Assembly (NCBI GenBank): GCA_016718875.1
Contig: JADKBL010000059.1
Coordinates: 1-52,560, forward strand
Reading direction: 5' to 3'
Length of the DNA stretch: 52,560 nucleotides
From: Bacteroidota bacterium
Lineage (GTDB): Bacteria; Bacteroidota; Bacteroidia; Bacteroidales; VadinHA17
A model generated the notes under the pieces. The model ran no database searches. It worked only from the letters and a program-made list of their open reading frames with translations, and was not told the origin of the DNA. This document shows positions 9,133-18,551 of the stretch, one piece after another (the first letter of the stretch is position 1; each line of letters opens with the position of its first letter). Made by a program: the position numbers and the translations under genes.

Positions 9133-10179
9133 ATGTCGAAATGGATTTTTTTAGTTTGGCTTAACATCTTATTCCATATTGTCTGTGCTGCTGATCTTTT
9201 TTCTCAGGAGAGACAATCAAAAGGAATAAGACTCATGTTTTATAACGTTGAGAATCTGTTCGACATCTCAGATGATTCTGTAAAAAATGATGAAGATTTT
9301 CTTCCGGGAGGAGTGATGAGATGGAACTATAGCCGTTACATCAGGAAACTCAATTCACTTTACAAAACAATAGCATCGGCAGGTAATTGGAACATGCCCG
9401 AAATAATTGCAATGTGTGAGGTGGAGAATAGAAAAGTGCTTCAGGATTTATTGTTCAAAACATATATGTCTGAACATAATTATAGTATCATACATGAGGA
9501 ATCACCTGATCAGAGAGGAATTGATGTCTGTCTTATTTACAGAAAAGATGTTGTTGAATTACTCAATTACAGATACCTTATTCCATCCGGAATAAAAGTT
9601 GAAGATTATCATACAAGAAGTGTTCTGTATGCTCGTCTGAAAGTTTTTTCAGATACACTGAACCTGTTTGTCAATCACTGGCCATCGAGAAGGGGTGGAG
9701 CACTGGCAGGCGAGGGTATGAGGAAAACCATCGCAAAAATGGTAAGGGAAGCCTGCGATACTATTTCCGGATCTATAAACGGGAATATTAGAATATTAAT
9801 ATGTGGCGACTTCAATTCCACTCCTGATGATAATGAAATCAAAACATTGCTTAATTCATCCGGTTCCGGATCTTCTCTTATAAACCTTTCTGAGTATCCT
9901 GCTGAACTGGGTGAAGGTTCATACAGGTATAAAGGCACATGGGAAATGATAGACCAGATTATTGTGTCAGAAGCTTTTCTGAATTCTGGATCAGGATTAT
10001 ATACTTCAACAGATTATCTAAAGATCTTCAGACCTGATTTTTTATTGGAAAACGATCCTGTTTATCCTGGTGTAATCCCTTTTTCCACATATCGCGGATA
10101 CCGGTATCATGGCGGCTTCAGTGATCATTTGCCGGTTATTATAGACATATTCACTAATGATCCTTATCAACAGGAATGA
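9133..10179 (+). CDS. Endonuclease/exonuclease/phosphatase family protein, probably secreted
   Basis: 348 residues from the ATG at 9133; an upstream in-frame TTG at 9106 adds nine residues and is less likely. The N-terminus is hydrophobic (WIFLVWLNILFHIVCAADLF), consistent with a signal peptide. The metal-dependent phosphoesterase fold is shown in order by FYNVENLFD, MCEVEN (catalytic Glu), GIDVCLIYR, NHWPSRRGG, CGDFNSTPDD (Asp and Asn) and a terminal SDHLPV. The family cleaves phosphodiester bonds in nucleic acids or phospholipids; the substrate here is not determined. The 3' end overlaps the convergent tRNA nucleotidyltransferase gene by 26 bases. Confidence 0.85.
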   Translation: MSKWIFLVWLNILFHIVCAADLFSQERQSKGIRLMFYNVENLFDISDDSVKNDEDFLPGGVMRWNYSRYIRKLNSLYKTIASAGNWNMPEIIAMCEVENRKVLQDLLFKTYMSEHNYSIIHEESPDQRGIDVCLIYRKDVVELLNYRYLIPSGIKVEDYHTRSVLYARLKVFSDTLNLFVNHWPSRRGGALAGEGMRKTIAKMVREACDTISGSINGNIRILICGDFNSTPDDNEIKTLLNSSGSGSSLINLSEYPAELGEGSYRYKGTWEMIDQIIVSEAFLNSGSGLYTSTDYLKIFRPDFLLENDPVYPGVIPFSTYRGYRYHGGFSDHLPVIIDIFTNDPYQQE

Positions 10180-11578
10180 GCCCTAACTCAATGCCTTTTT
10201 CAAGCATCAGTTTCCTTGCAGCTTCGTGCTCATTGGGTATCAGGCCTTCTATGATAGCTTCACGAATAGTATTCTTAATAATTCCAACTTCCCTGCCAGG
10301 CTTTATCCCAAAAGTCTCAATTATTTCACTTCCGTCAACCGGAGGCTGAAAATTGCGCAATGCATCCTTCTCTTCGATCTCCTTCAGCTTGTTCCTGACA
10401 ATTTTGAAATTCTCAAGGTGTTTTGTTTTCTTCGCCTCGTTTTTTGAAGTAATATCTGCTTCACAAAGAAGCATCAGGTCATCAATGTCATCACCTGCCT
10501 CAAAAAGTAATCTTCTTATAGCTGAATCGGTTACAACATCCTGTGACAGAACTATAGGTCGCAGGTGAAGGTCAACCAGTTTCTGAACATATTTCATTTT
10601 CTCATTAAGGGGAAGCCTTAGCTCCCGGAAAATATCAGGTATCATTTTTGATCCGACATACTCATGTCCGTGAAATGACCATCCGGTCTCAGGTATGTAT
10701 TTTTTTGTAACGGGCTTTGCAATGTCATGCAGTAGTGCAGCCCATCTTAACCATAGATTATCGGTCTTTTTGCAGATATTGTCAAGGACTTTTATGGAAT
10801 GGTGGAAATTATCCTTGTGAGCTTTTCCCTCAATTGTCTCTACTCCCTTCAGATTATCCAGTGCAGGCAGTATTATCCTGAGCAATCCTGATTTGTCGAG
10901 CAGATTGAATCCTTTGGAGGGATGTGAGCAGAGTATTATTTTGTTAAGTTCTGTGACGATTCTTTCAGGAGAAACAATTTTTATTCTTTCAGCATTTCTT
11001 TTAATTGAATCAAAAGTATTTGACTCAATGGTGAAATTAAGTTGATTGGAAAACCTGATGGCTCTCATCATCCGTAAAGGGTCATCAGAGAAGGTTTTAT
11101 CCGGATCAAGCGGAGTTCTTATTATCTTGTTTTCAAGATCAATAATTCCGCCGAAAGGGTCAAGCATATCACCATATGTAGCACTATTCAGACTTACTGC
11201 AAGGGCATTAATTGTAAAATCCCTTCTTTTCTGATCATCTTCAAGGGAGCCATTTTCAACTACAGGTTTCCTTGATCCCCGTGTATATGACTCCTTGCGG
11301 GCACCTACAAACTCAATTTCGTATTCTCCAATCCTGAACATTGCTGTTCCAAAATTCTTAAATACAGTAACCTTTATCCCTTTTCCAAATTGGTGGGCCG
11401 CTTTTCGTGCAATCTCAATACCGCTGCCTACAACTACAATATCAATATCTTTATCGGGATGATCACGTTTTAAAATAGAGTCTCTCACCCAGCCACCTAT
11501 AACATACGCTTCAACCTTTTCAGCATCAACAACCTTTGAGAGTGTCTCAAATATTTTGTCATTAAGACATATATTCAT
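10154..11578 (-). CDS. cca: CCA-adding-type tRNA nucleotidyltransferase with HD domain
   Basis: 474 residues from the ATG at 11578; an in-frame TTG at 11593 is a weaker start. The class-II nucleotidyltransferase head is clear: VIGGWVRD (about residues 26-33) followed by DKDIDIVV, where two aspartates bind the metal ions. RRDFTINALA and the RMMRAIRFSNQL segment follow, as in poly(A) polymerase/CCA enzymes. A central HD domain (LLHDIAKP) is present. CCA enzymes build or repair the 3' CCA of tRNAs. The tRNA in this window is followed by CAA rather than an encoded CCA, which fits a need for such an enzyme. A pure poly(A) polymerase cannot be excluded by eye. Confidence 0.88.
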   Translation of the reverse strand: MNICLNDKIFETLSKVVDAEKVEAYVIGGWVRDSILKRDHPDKDIDIVVVGSGIEIARKAAHQFGKGIKVTVFKNFGTAMFRIGEYEIEFVGARKESYTRGSRKPVVENGSLEDDQKRRDFTINALAVSLNSATYGDMLDPFGGIIDLENKIIRTPLDPDKTFSDDPLRMMRAIRFSNQLNFTIESNTFDSIKRNAERIKIVSPERIVTELNKIILCSHPSKGFNLLDKSGLLRIILPALDNLKGVETIEGKAHKDNFHHSIKVLDNICKKTDNLWLRWAALLHDIAKPVTKKYIPETGWSFHGHEYVGSKMIPDIFRELRLPLNEKMKYVQKLVDLHLRPIVLSQDVVTDSAIRRLLFEAGDDIDDLMLLCEADITSKNEAKKTKHLENFKIVRNKLKEIEEKDALRNFQPPVDGSEIIETFGIKPGREVGIIKNTIREAIIEGLIPNEHEAARKLMLEKGIELGLIPVDKDH

Positions 11579-11730
11579 ATCTAGATATGACAATTTGTTA
11601 AAATAATCATGACAAAGTTACAATTTATACTCAATTTTGAATAACTTATGGATTAAACGCAATAGTGGCATAAAGGTTGTCGAAATGTGAATAATGATGT
11701 ATATATTATGTTAATTAAATAAAAAACACA

Positions 11731-12090
11731 ATGGTAGAACATTTGACAAAAGAGACTTTCCAGACCAAGGTTTTCAATTATGAGGCAAATAAAGAATGGA
11801 AATTTGAAGGAGAGAAGCCCTGTATTATTGATTTTTATGCTGACTGGTGTGGCCCATGCAAAATGGTAGCCCCTGTCCTTGAGGATCTTGCAAAGGATTT
11901 TGATGGCAAACTTAATGTTTATAAGGTTAATACTGAAGAGGAACAGGAGCTTGCATCAGTATTTGGAATACGTAGCATACCATCTTTCCTTTTTGTTCCT
12001 GCTACAGGGCAACCACAGATGGCTATGGGTGCTCTTCCAAAAGAAACATTTGTTAAAGCTTTCAAAGATGTCCTTGGTGTAGAGAAATAG
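11731..12090 (+). CDS. trxA: Thioredoxin
   Basis: 119 residues, a single thioredoxin domain without a signal peptide, so cytoplasmic. The redox site is FYADWCGPCKMVAP with Cys40 and Cys43. The cis-proline loop is SIPSFLF, with the usual FGIRSIP context. It reduces protein disulfides using electrons from thioredoxin reductase, whose gene is not in the window. The AT-rich 130-bp leader shows no clear TAnnTTTG site. A hairpin followed by T residues lies downstream at 12242-12273. Confidence 0.93.
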   Translation: MVEHLTKETFQTKVFNYEANKEWKFEGEKPCIIDFYADWCGPCKMVAPVLEDLAKDFDGKLNVYKVNTEEEQELASVFGIRSIPSFLFVPATGQPQMAMGALPKETFVKAFKDVLGVEK

Positions 12091-12241
12091 CCTGTTCGTC
12101 AAAAAAAAGGGTATTCCCCAATAAATTCTCCCCTTTATTTGAAACATTTAACCTCATTTTATCGTTTAAGTATAAAAGGATGAATACAGCAGGGTAATAG
12201 GGTTTTATTTCATGGATTTAGGTTTAGGGTATCAAGAGATA

Positions 12242-12273
12242 GGGTCATGCGAATGCATGATCCTGTTTTTTTT
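12242..12273 (+). terminator. Probable terminator downstream of thioredoxin
   Basis: Nine-pair stem gggtcatgc (12242-12250) and gcatgatcc (12255-12263), one G:U pair, loop gaat, then TG and eight T. It sits between the convergent trxA and xseB genes; the T run touches the xseB stop codon. Confidence 0.75.
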
Positions 12274-12469
12274 ATGATATCTCCTTGAATATGCTGTTAA
12301 TCTCCTCTTCTGTAGTCCTCAGTTTCTTCTGACATTGCTTAATCAGCTCTGAGGCTTTTTTTACCTCGGTTGAAAGCTTATCCACATCAAGTTCACCGCT
12401 TTCAATGTTCTTAAGTATCTCTTCAATGCTTATTACTGCTTCATTAAATGAAAACTCTTTCTTTGTCAT
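12272..12469 (-). CDS. xseB: Exodeoxyribonuclease VII small subunit
   Basis: 65 residues, the usual size, with the family pattern FSFNEAVISIEEILKNIESG then LDVDKLSTEVKKASELIKQC: a helical hairpin that binds the large subunit. Together XseA and XseB degrade single-stranded DNA from both ends. It is the last gene of a minus-strand operon, 11 bases after xseA. Confidence 0.92.
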   Translation of the reverse strand: MTKKEFSFNEAVISIEEILKNIESGELDVDKLSTEVKKASELIKQCQKKLRTTEEEINSIFKEIS

Positions 12470-12480
12470 GCTGATATTTT

Positions 12481-13866
12481 TTAAGATTTTCTGTTGTTTT
12501 TTCCATTAACAATACTGGATATCTTTCCATCGCTGAATAATGTATCAATAGTGTCACCATCATAAATGTTCTCAGTGCTTTTTACTATTTTTCCATTAAG
12601 AGATGTTATAGTAAAACCTCTTTTCAATACGTTTTCCGGATTCAGAATGGTGAGTTTGTTTTCCATAGAAGAAAGACTGTTTCCCCTATTATTAAGATTA
12701 TCTCCTGTTTTTGAAATTAGTTCTGCTTTCAATGTCCTGATTTGATATTCTTTGGCAGAAGAAAAAGAAGAACTGGCTGAAACCAGTTTCATTTGCTGGT
12801 TTATAACTACCAGACCTGCCTTGTAGGTTTTTTCCTTTCCAAGTTTCAATATTTCAAGGGATATATCCGAAAGTGTTTTTCTTATCTGGGAGATCATTAC
12901 CCTGGTAAGAGGTGCTATGGTGTTTTTAGATTTTTCAAGCCGTTCTTTAAACTCATCAAGAATTTCCCGCGCAAAATTTTGTATTTCAAGGCTCATCTCA
13001 ATCAGATGATTTTCTGTTTCAGCCAGACAGTCAATCAGAAAGCCGGCAACAGCAGTAGGGGTTTTAAGAGCCCTGCATGCCACCATGTCAGTTACTGACA
13101 AATCTTTTTCATGCCCTATGCCTGTTATTACCGGAAGCGGAAACTGAGTGATAAAATAAGCCAGATTGTAATTATCAAACCAGCTAAGATCGGTCTGGGA
13201 TCCTCCTCCTCTTATTATAACAACAACATCAAATAAACTAACATTCAGCACGATTCTGTTCAGAGCATTTATAATGCTTTGTTCGGTATCACTACCCTGC
13301 ATTACAGAATCAAAAAGTGCAGTATAGAATACATATCCTGAACTGTTTTCCCTCAGGTGATTCATGAAATCCTGATAACCGGCCGCGTTCCGTGATGATA
13401 TAACAGCTATTCTCTGTGGTACTATCGGAATTTCCAGTTCTTTGTTCATTTCAAAAACACCTTCCTGCTCAAGTCTTCTGATTATCTGAATACGCCTGGC
13501 TGCCATCTCTCCAACAGTGTAGGAGGGATCTATATCGGTGATAACAAGACTCAATCCATACAGTTCATGGTATTCAATCTTTGCCTTAACAAGAATCTTA
13601 AATCCTTCACGGAGAGTATCTCCTGTTGTATTTTCGAAAAAAGATTTAATAAATCCATAGCGGCTGCTCCATATTACAGCCTTTATTTTTGCCTTTATAT
13701 TAGTATCATCCGATTGTTTCTCAATGAGTTCAAGGTAGCAATGGCCTGAGTAATTCTGTTTGATCTCCGATATTTCTGCCACAACCCAGTAGAAATCAGG
13801 TAAAGCCAGGTATAATGAATCCCTGACTATGTGCTGTAATTCCGACAGTGAAAATTTTTCGGTCAT
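12481..13866 (-). CDS. xseA: Exodeoxyribonuclease VII large subunit
   Basis: 461 residues. An N-terminal OB-fold (about 1-105; FYWVVAEISEIKQNYSGHCY) is followed by the catalytic domain with RIAVISSRNAAGYQDF, the glycine-rich VVIIRGGGSQTDLSWFDNY and PVITGIGHEKDLSVTDMVA, then a long helical region (about 285-400) and a C-terminal segment with VLKRGF. All are standard XseA features. It lies two bases after the S8 protease stop and directly before xseB, so it is co-transcribed with both. Confidence 0.95.
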   Translation of the reverse strand: MTEKFSLSELQHIVRDSLYLALPDFYWVVAEISEIKQNYSGHCYLELIEKQSDDTNIKAKIKAVIWSSRYGFIKSFFENTTGDTLREGFKILVKAKIEYHELYGLSLVITDIDPSYTVGEMAARRIQIIRRLEQEGVFEMNKELEIPIVPQRIAVISSRNAAGYQDFMNHLRENSSGYVFYTALFDSVMQGSDTEQSIINALNRIVLNVSLFDVVVIIRGGGSQTDLSWFDNYNLAYFITQFPLPVITGIGHEKDLSVTDMVACRALKTPTAVAGFLIDCLAETENHLIEMSLEIQNFAREILDEFKERLEKSKNTIAPLTRVMISQIRKTLSDISLEILKLGKEKTYKAGLVVINQQMKLVSASSSFSSAKEYQIRTLKAELISKTGDNLNNRGNSLSSMENKLTILNPENVLKRGFTITSLNGKIVKSTENIYDGDTIDTLFSDGKISSIVNGKNNRKS

Positions 13867-13868
13867 TT

Positions 13869-15497
13869 TCAGTTCCGGAGTTTAATTACCTTGTGTACTA
13901 TTTTTGCTGTGGGAGTGGTTATTCTGATAATATATAATCCTTGTTCCCTGTTCACCAGTTCATCTATTTTCATCAACCTTCCTGCAAAGGTATTAATTTC
14001 CTTTTTACAGATAATTTTACCTGAAACAGAGAATATTTCCAGAACAATTGATTCATAGGGCTCCCTGAAAATAATCTCAAATTCCCCGGTTGTTGGATTA
14101 GGTAATGCAACCGAGAGTTCAACTGGCTTTAGTATGAACATGTCCTGTAACCTGAGTAGTGCAGCCCCCATATCAGGAATCCCATATCCATACAGTGAAT
14201 CCGGGGCATAAAACCGGTCAGATGATTCCCTTAAAGCTTTAATAATATCATTGTTCTTTGCTTTCGGTAAAGCCTGCATCAGGCAGGCGGTCATCCCGCT
14301 TAATACCGGGCATGAAAATGAGGTTCCATTAGCTCTGCCTGTTGTTGAAATGGTTGTCTGAACTGGAACGGCAACGCCCATTGCAGCATTATCCGGTTTT
14401 ATCTGAGTGTCATAAGTTGGACCCGCAGATGAAAAATCAGCAATCCTGTTATTTGAATCAACAGCTCCAACTGCAATCACGCTGTCACCATCTGCAGGGC
14501 AGATTATCTTTCCCCAGCTTTTGTTCCGCTCATTACCGGCACTGTTAAAAACAAGGATTCCTTTTGATGCTGCTATGTCAGCCGCTAAAGTAACAAAAGC
14601 CTTGTTCCCGTTGAGATCAGAGTATTTGTAATTCATTGACGGATCATCAAAAGTGGAATAGCCGAGTGACGAAGATATGATATCAGCACCGGCACTATCA
14701 GCGTATTCAGCCCCTGATGCCCAGTAATCCTCCTCGCAGGGGAATTCCGAATCTACGTCTTCTGTCTTGAGAAGAAGATAGTCAGCTTCAGGGGCTGTAC
14801 CCTCAATAATAAAAGGCAGTCTGCCTGAAAGGACTGAAAGGACAGCAGTACCATGTGTACTTGAATTATAAACAAATTCAGTATTCTTTACAAAGTCATG
14901 AGTGGCTTTTATTCCGTTGCGGTTTCTCAGATCAGCAAGAGAGGAAATTTCTTCAGCATTGTCGAATCCTCCGTCAAGGACCGCAATTAGTATCCCTTTC
15001 CCATAGAATCCCTGGTTATGAAGAGCATATCCATTCAGCATTATAACCGGCTGGTCAAATGTTGCAGCTGATGATGCATCCTGAGCGAAATTAAGTTTAT
15101 CTGATCCGCTGTCCTTTTTGCCTGGAACTTTTACTGGTTTTAAAGCATAAACAAAAGGCAATTGTAGAAGGATCGCTGCATTAATTGGTGTTCTGCTTTT
15201 GAATAGGGCTGTATTCATCCACCTTGAAGTGCAATGGAGTGTCAATCCTTTAGATGATACTTCAGTTAAGTACTCCTGAAAAACAGGCAGATCACTGTAA
15301 TCGAGTATATCTATTCCTGCTTTCTGCCTTCGTTCAATAGCTCTTTCAGAGAAAAGCTGTCCGGGAAGAAAATCATCGGGACTGACATTACCCTTATCTT
15401 TGAAATATATCCTGTAGTAGTAATTATAAACTGAGGATTGCCCATTTACCAGCAACGGAAGCAAATAAAGTAAAACACATGAAAAAACTCTTACCAT
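13869..15497 (-). CDS. Secreted S8 (subtilisin-like) serine protease with T9SS type-A tail
   Basis: 542 residues. Signal peptide about 1-19 (VLLYLLPLLVNGQ). The subtilase domain has the triad Asp175 (AVLDGGFD), His215 (STHGTAV) and Ser393 (NGTSFSCP), with the oxyanion Asn at about 322 (NSAGNE). The C-terminal 75 residues (LPNPTTGEFEI, IFSVSGKII, QGLYIIRI, KVIKL) match a Por-secretion type-A sorting tail, so the enzyme should cross the outer membrane through the T9SS and be cell-anchored or released. It overlaps the upstream MORN-variant gene by seven bases and precedes xseA by two. Linkage to a DNA-repair nuclease looks positional rather than functional. Confidence 0.92.
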   Translation of the reverse strand: MVRVFSCVLLYLLPLLVNGQSSVYNYYYRIYFKDKGNVSPDDFLPGQLFSERAIERRQKAGIDILDYSDLPVFQEYLTEVSSKGLTLHCTSRWMNTALFKSRTPINAAILLQLPFVYALKPVKVPGKKDSGSDKLNFAQDASSAATFDQPVIMLNGYALHNQGFYGKGILIAVLDGGFDNAEEISSLADLRNRNGIKATHDFVKNTEFVYNSSTHGTAVLSVLSGRLPFIIEGTAPEADYLLLKTEDVDSEFPCEEDYWASGAEYADSAGADIISSSLGYSTFDDPSMNYKYSDLNGNKAFVTLAADIAASKGILVFNSAGNERNKSWGKIICPADGDSVIAVGAVDSNNRIADFSSAGPTYDTQIKPDNAAMGVAVPVQTTISTTGRANGTSFSCPVLSGMTACLMQALPKAKNNDIIKALRESSDRFYAPDSLYGYGIPDMGAALLRLQDMFILKPVELSVALPNPTTGEFEIIFREPYESIVLEIFSVSGKIICKKEINTFAGRLMKIDELVNREQGLYIIRITTPTAKIVHKVIKLRN

Positions 15498-16283
15498 ATG
15501 TTTCCTGTTTTCTCTGGATCAGGAATCCTGCCTTTATTTACTTCGAGTGAATCGAGGTAGTCTGAAGAATCAATGTCCATCTGGTGATCATTTGTGACAC
15601 CATTATCATATACTATTTTGTATTTCAGAGAGCCATTCTTTTCATTGATCAGCCAGGTGCCATTTCTTTTATCGTTTACATATTCCCCTGAAAACTGAAG
15701 TATGTGGTTGTCGAACCATGCTGCGAATTTCCCGTTTATCCTGCCGTTCAGGAAGGCTGATTTGAGTGAAACACTGCCATCGGGGAAATATTTAATCCAT
15801 TCACCCTGGGCTGTATCGTTCACAAAATTCATTTTTTCAGCAACAGTTCCGTCAGGATACAATTTAACCGACTTGCCGTGCCTCATATTTCCGGAATAGG
15901 TTTCTTCACTAACAATGTAGCCTTCTGTAAATTCGGAATAGAACTGCCACAATCCCTCTTTTTTCATGTCAATGTATCTGCCTTTCGCAGCAATATATCC
16001 GTTAGGATGATAAATCTTAGCATCAGCTTCTCTTCCGTTATTGTTGTAAAATAGTACAGATTTCAATGTACCATATTGGTTGTATCTTTTGAATTCACCT
16101 TCAGGGTAGTTATCCCTGAAGTATCCATCATACATTATTGTATTATCAGGGAATTTTTTTATCCAGTGGCCCTGTTTCCTGCCTGACTGATCGGTCCTGT
16201 TGAGGTCCGCATCAGTCTGACAAAAGAGGTAAGAGAGGGAATTATTATAAAAAGGCTTGTAATTAAAAAAATCTGGTATTCAT
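15491..16283 (-). CDS. MORN-variant (YwqK-like) repeat protein, N-terminus frameshifted
   Basis: Six or more short YxxG-type repeats (GYFRDNYPEGEFKRY, GRYIDMKKEGLWQFY, NFVNDTAQGEWIKYF) define the MORN-variant/YwqK family. The first ATG in the open frame is at 16135, but coding sense continues upstream in that frame to about 16226 (QTDADLN, GRKQGHWIKKFPD). If one T is restored in each of two sense-strand runs (16222-16225 and 16265-16271), an ATG at 16283 opens a good signal peptide, MNTRFFLITSLFIIIPSL, followed by TSFCQTD. So the start is probably 16283 and the sequence here has two one-base losses. It is probably periplasmic or surface exposed; function unknown. It is first in the operon with the S8 protease and xseAB. 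Confidence 0.75.
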
Positions 16284-16335
16284 AGATTCAGAAACGGGTA
16301 ATAGACTATAAAAGTACTAATAATAGGAATAATAA

Positions 16336-16365
16336 AAAGAAAGGGAGCCGTTTAAGCTCCCTTTT
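16336..16365 (-). terminator. Terminator of dnaK
   Basis: Inverted repeat aaagggagc (16340-16348) and gctcccttt (16356-16364) with a seven-base loop. On the minus strand the stem is followed by a T-rich run. It lies about 20 bases after the dnaK stop. Confidence 0.8.
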
Positions 16366-16383
16366 ATTATTCAGATGTGATAG

Positions 16384-18300
16384 TTATTTAACTTCTTCGA
16401 AATCTACATCAGTTACCTCGTCATTACCTCCTTTGCTGTTGCTCTGTGGTCCTGACTGATCCGGACCTGGCTGCGATGTTGGTTGTCCTGTTGTATTCTG
16501 TGCTGTTTTATACATCTCTTCGGATGCTACCTGCCATACTGAGTTCAGTTCGGCAAGTGCTTTGTCGATAGCATCAACATCCTGCGATTTATGTGCTTCT
16601 TTTAGATTTGCCAGGGCATTCTCAATAGCTGGTTTCTTGTCAGCAGGAAGCTTGTCGCCAAATTCCTTAAGCTGTTTTTCTGTTGTGAAGATCATACTGT
16701 CGGCCGTATTAACCTTTTCAACTTTCTCACGGGCTTTCTGATCAGATTCCGCATTGGCTTTGGCTTCATCACGCATCTTTCTTATTTCTTCATCTGTAAG
16801 GCCTGAAGAAGCTTCTATTCTGATTCTCTGTTCTTTACCTGTGCCTCTGTCCTTAGCTGTTACATGAAGGATTCCGTTAGCATCTATGTCGAATCCAACT
16901 TCAATCTGCGGGATCCCTCTCGGGGCAGGCGGAATTCCATCGAGGTGGAACCTTCCTATTGTTTTGTTACCTGTAGCCATTGGCCTTTCGCCCTGAAGCA
17001 CATGTATCTCAACCGAAGGCTGGCTGTCGGCTGCAGTTGTGAAAACTTCCGTTTTCTTGGTTGGAATGGTTGTGTTCGATTCTATAAGTTTGGTCATTAC
17101 ACCACCCATGGTTTCAATTCCAAGTGAAAGAGGTGTAACATCGAGAAGAAGAACATCCTTTACTTCCCCGGTAAGTACACCGCCCTGTATTGCTGCACCG
17201 ACTGCTACAACTTCATCGGGGTTAACTCCTTTTGATGGTGTTTTGCCGAAGAATTTTTCAACAAGCTGCTGAATGGCAGGTATACGGGTTGACCCACCAA
17301 CAAGCAAAACCTCATCTATATCTGAAATTGAAAATCCGGAATCTTTGAGTGCCAGTTTACAAGGTTCAGTACATCTCTGTATCAGGCTGTCGCATATCTT
17401 TTCGAAATTAGCTCTGGTAAGGGTTTTTACAAGATGTTTCGGAATACCGTTCACCGGCATAATATATGGCAGATTTATTTCGGTTGTAGTAGCACTTGAA
17501 AGCTCAATTTTCGCCTTTTCAGCAGCTTCTTTAAGACGCTGCAGTGCCATAGGGTCTTTCCTGAGGTCAAGACCTTCTTCTTTCAGGAATTCCTCTGCCA
17601 GCCAGTCAATTATTTTATGGTCAAAATCATCACCGCCGAGGTGTGTGTCGCCATTCGTTGATTTCACTTCGAATACACCGTCCCCAAGCTCGAGGATTGA
17701 AATATCAAAAGTACCTCCGCCAAGGTCGAATACAGCAATTTTAAGGTCATGTGATTTTTTATCAAGACCATATGCAAGTGAGGCCGCAGTAGGTTCATTT
17801 ATGATCCTTTTTACGTTTAATCCGGCAATTTCACCTGCTTCTTTTGTTGCCTGTCGCTGTGAGTCGCTGAAGTAAGCAGGAACTGTAATAACTGCATCTG
17901 TTACTTCCTGGCCAAGGTAATCCTCTGCTGTTTTCTTCATCTTCTGAAGAATCATTGCTGAAATCTCCTGGGGAGAATACATCCTGTTGTCGATTTTTAC
18001 CCTCGGAGTATTATTGTCACCTTTAACAACAGTATAGGTAACTCTTTTAATTTCTGTTGTTACCTTATCATAGGTTTCACCCATGAACCTCTGGAATGAA
18101 GAGATTGTCTAGTTGGCATTTGTAATAGACTGTCTTTTTGCAGGATCTCCAACCTTTCTTTCACCATTCTCAACAAATGCTACAATTGATGGTGTTGTTC
18201 TTTTACCTTCACTGTTAGGGATTACAACAGGCTCATTTCCTTCCATTACAGATACGCAAGAGTTTGTTGTTCCCAGATCGATACCAATTATCTTTCCCAT
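16384..18300 (-). CDS. dnaK: Chaperone DnaK (Hsp70), interrupted by an in-frame TAG
   Basis: 638 codons, the normal DnaK length. N-terminus GKIIGIDLGTTNSCVSVMEG, then AVITVPAYFSD, IINEPTAASLAYG, DLGGGTFDISIL and VLLVGGSTRIP of the ATPase domain, then the substrate-binding domain and an acidic tail ending TDVDFEEVK. Codon 64 is TAG (minus strand 18111-18109) in the context TNAN-stop-TISSFQRFMGETYD. Both sides are in the same frame, and other DnaKs have a charged or polar residue here (often NPK-T), so a single AAG-to-TAG change explains it. The nearest restart (ATG 18084) would lack the phosphate-binding N-terminus and be non-functional. As dnaK is normally essential, sequence error is likely. 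The divergent neighbour is panB. Confidence 0.93.
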
Positions 18301-18495
18301 TTTATGTTAATTTTAAATTTTTTCCTGTGTTATACTAGGGTAATCAATCATTATGCCATTGATGTATTCCTGCTGTTTTTTGCAAAAATGGCACACATTG
18401 TGTCCCGTTTTTTCATTACTGAGGATTTGTAATGTGACAAAACGACAGTCAATTTCCTTGATTATACCTCTCCGAAAAGAAATAGTCCGATAGGA

Positions 18496-18524
18496 TTGTC
18501 ATACGCTACAATTGAGTAACTTTG
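18496..18524 (+). promoter_or_regulatory. Bacteroidetes-type promoter of panB
   Basis: TTG (18496-18498), 18-bp spacer, then TAACTTTG (18517-18524), an exact match to the Bacteroidetes -7 motif TAnnTTTG. It places transcription start near 18530 and so rules out a TTG start at 18522, leaving the ATG at 18552. Confidence 0.6.
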
Positions 18525-18551
18525 TCCCCCGGAATATTAATAAGGTATAAT

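Noticed and set aside
11684..11730. A promoter for thioredoxin in the AT-rich leader
   Set aside because: No exact TAnnTTTG with a suitable TTG could be found; AT-richness alone is not enough.
17273..17875. A 200-codon plus-strand open frame
   Set aside because: It is the complement of dnaK, whose protein is unambiguous.
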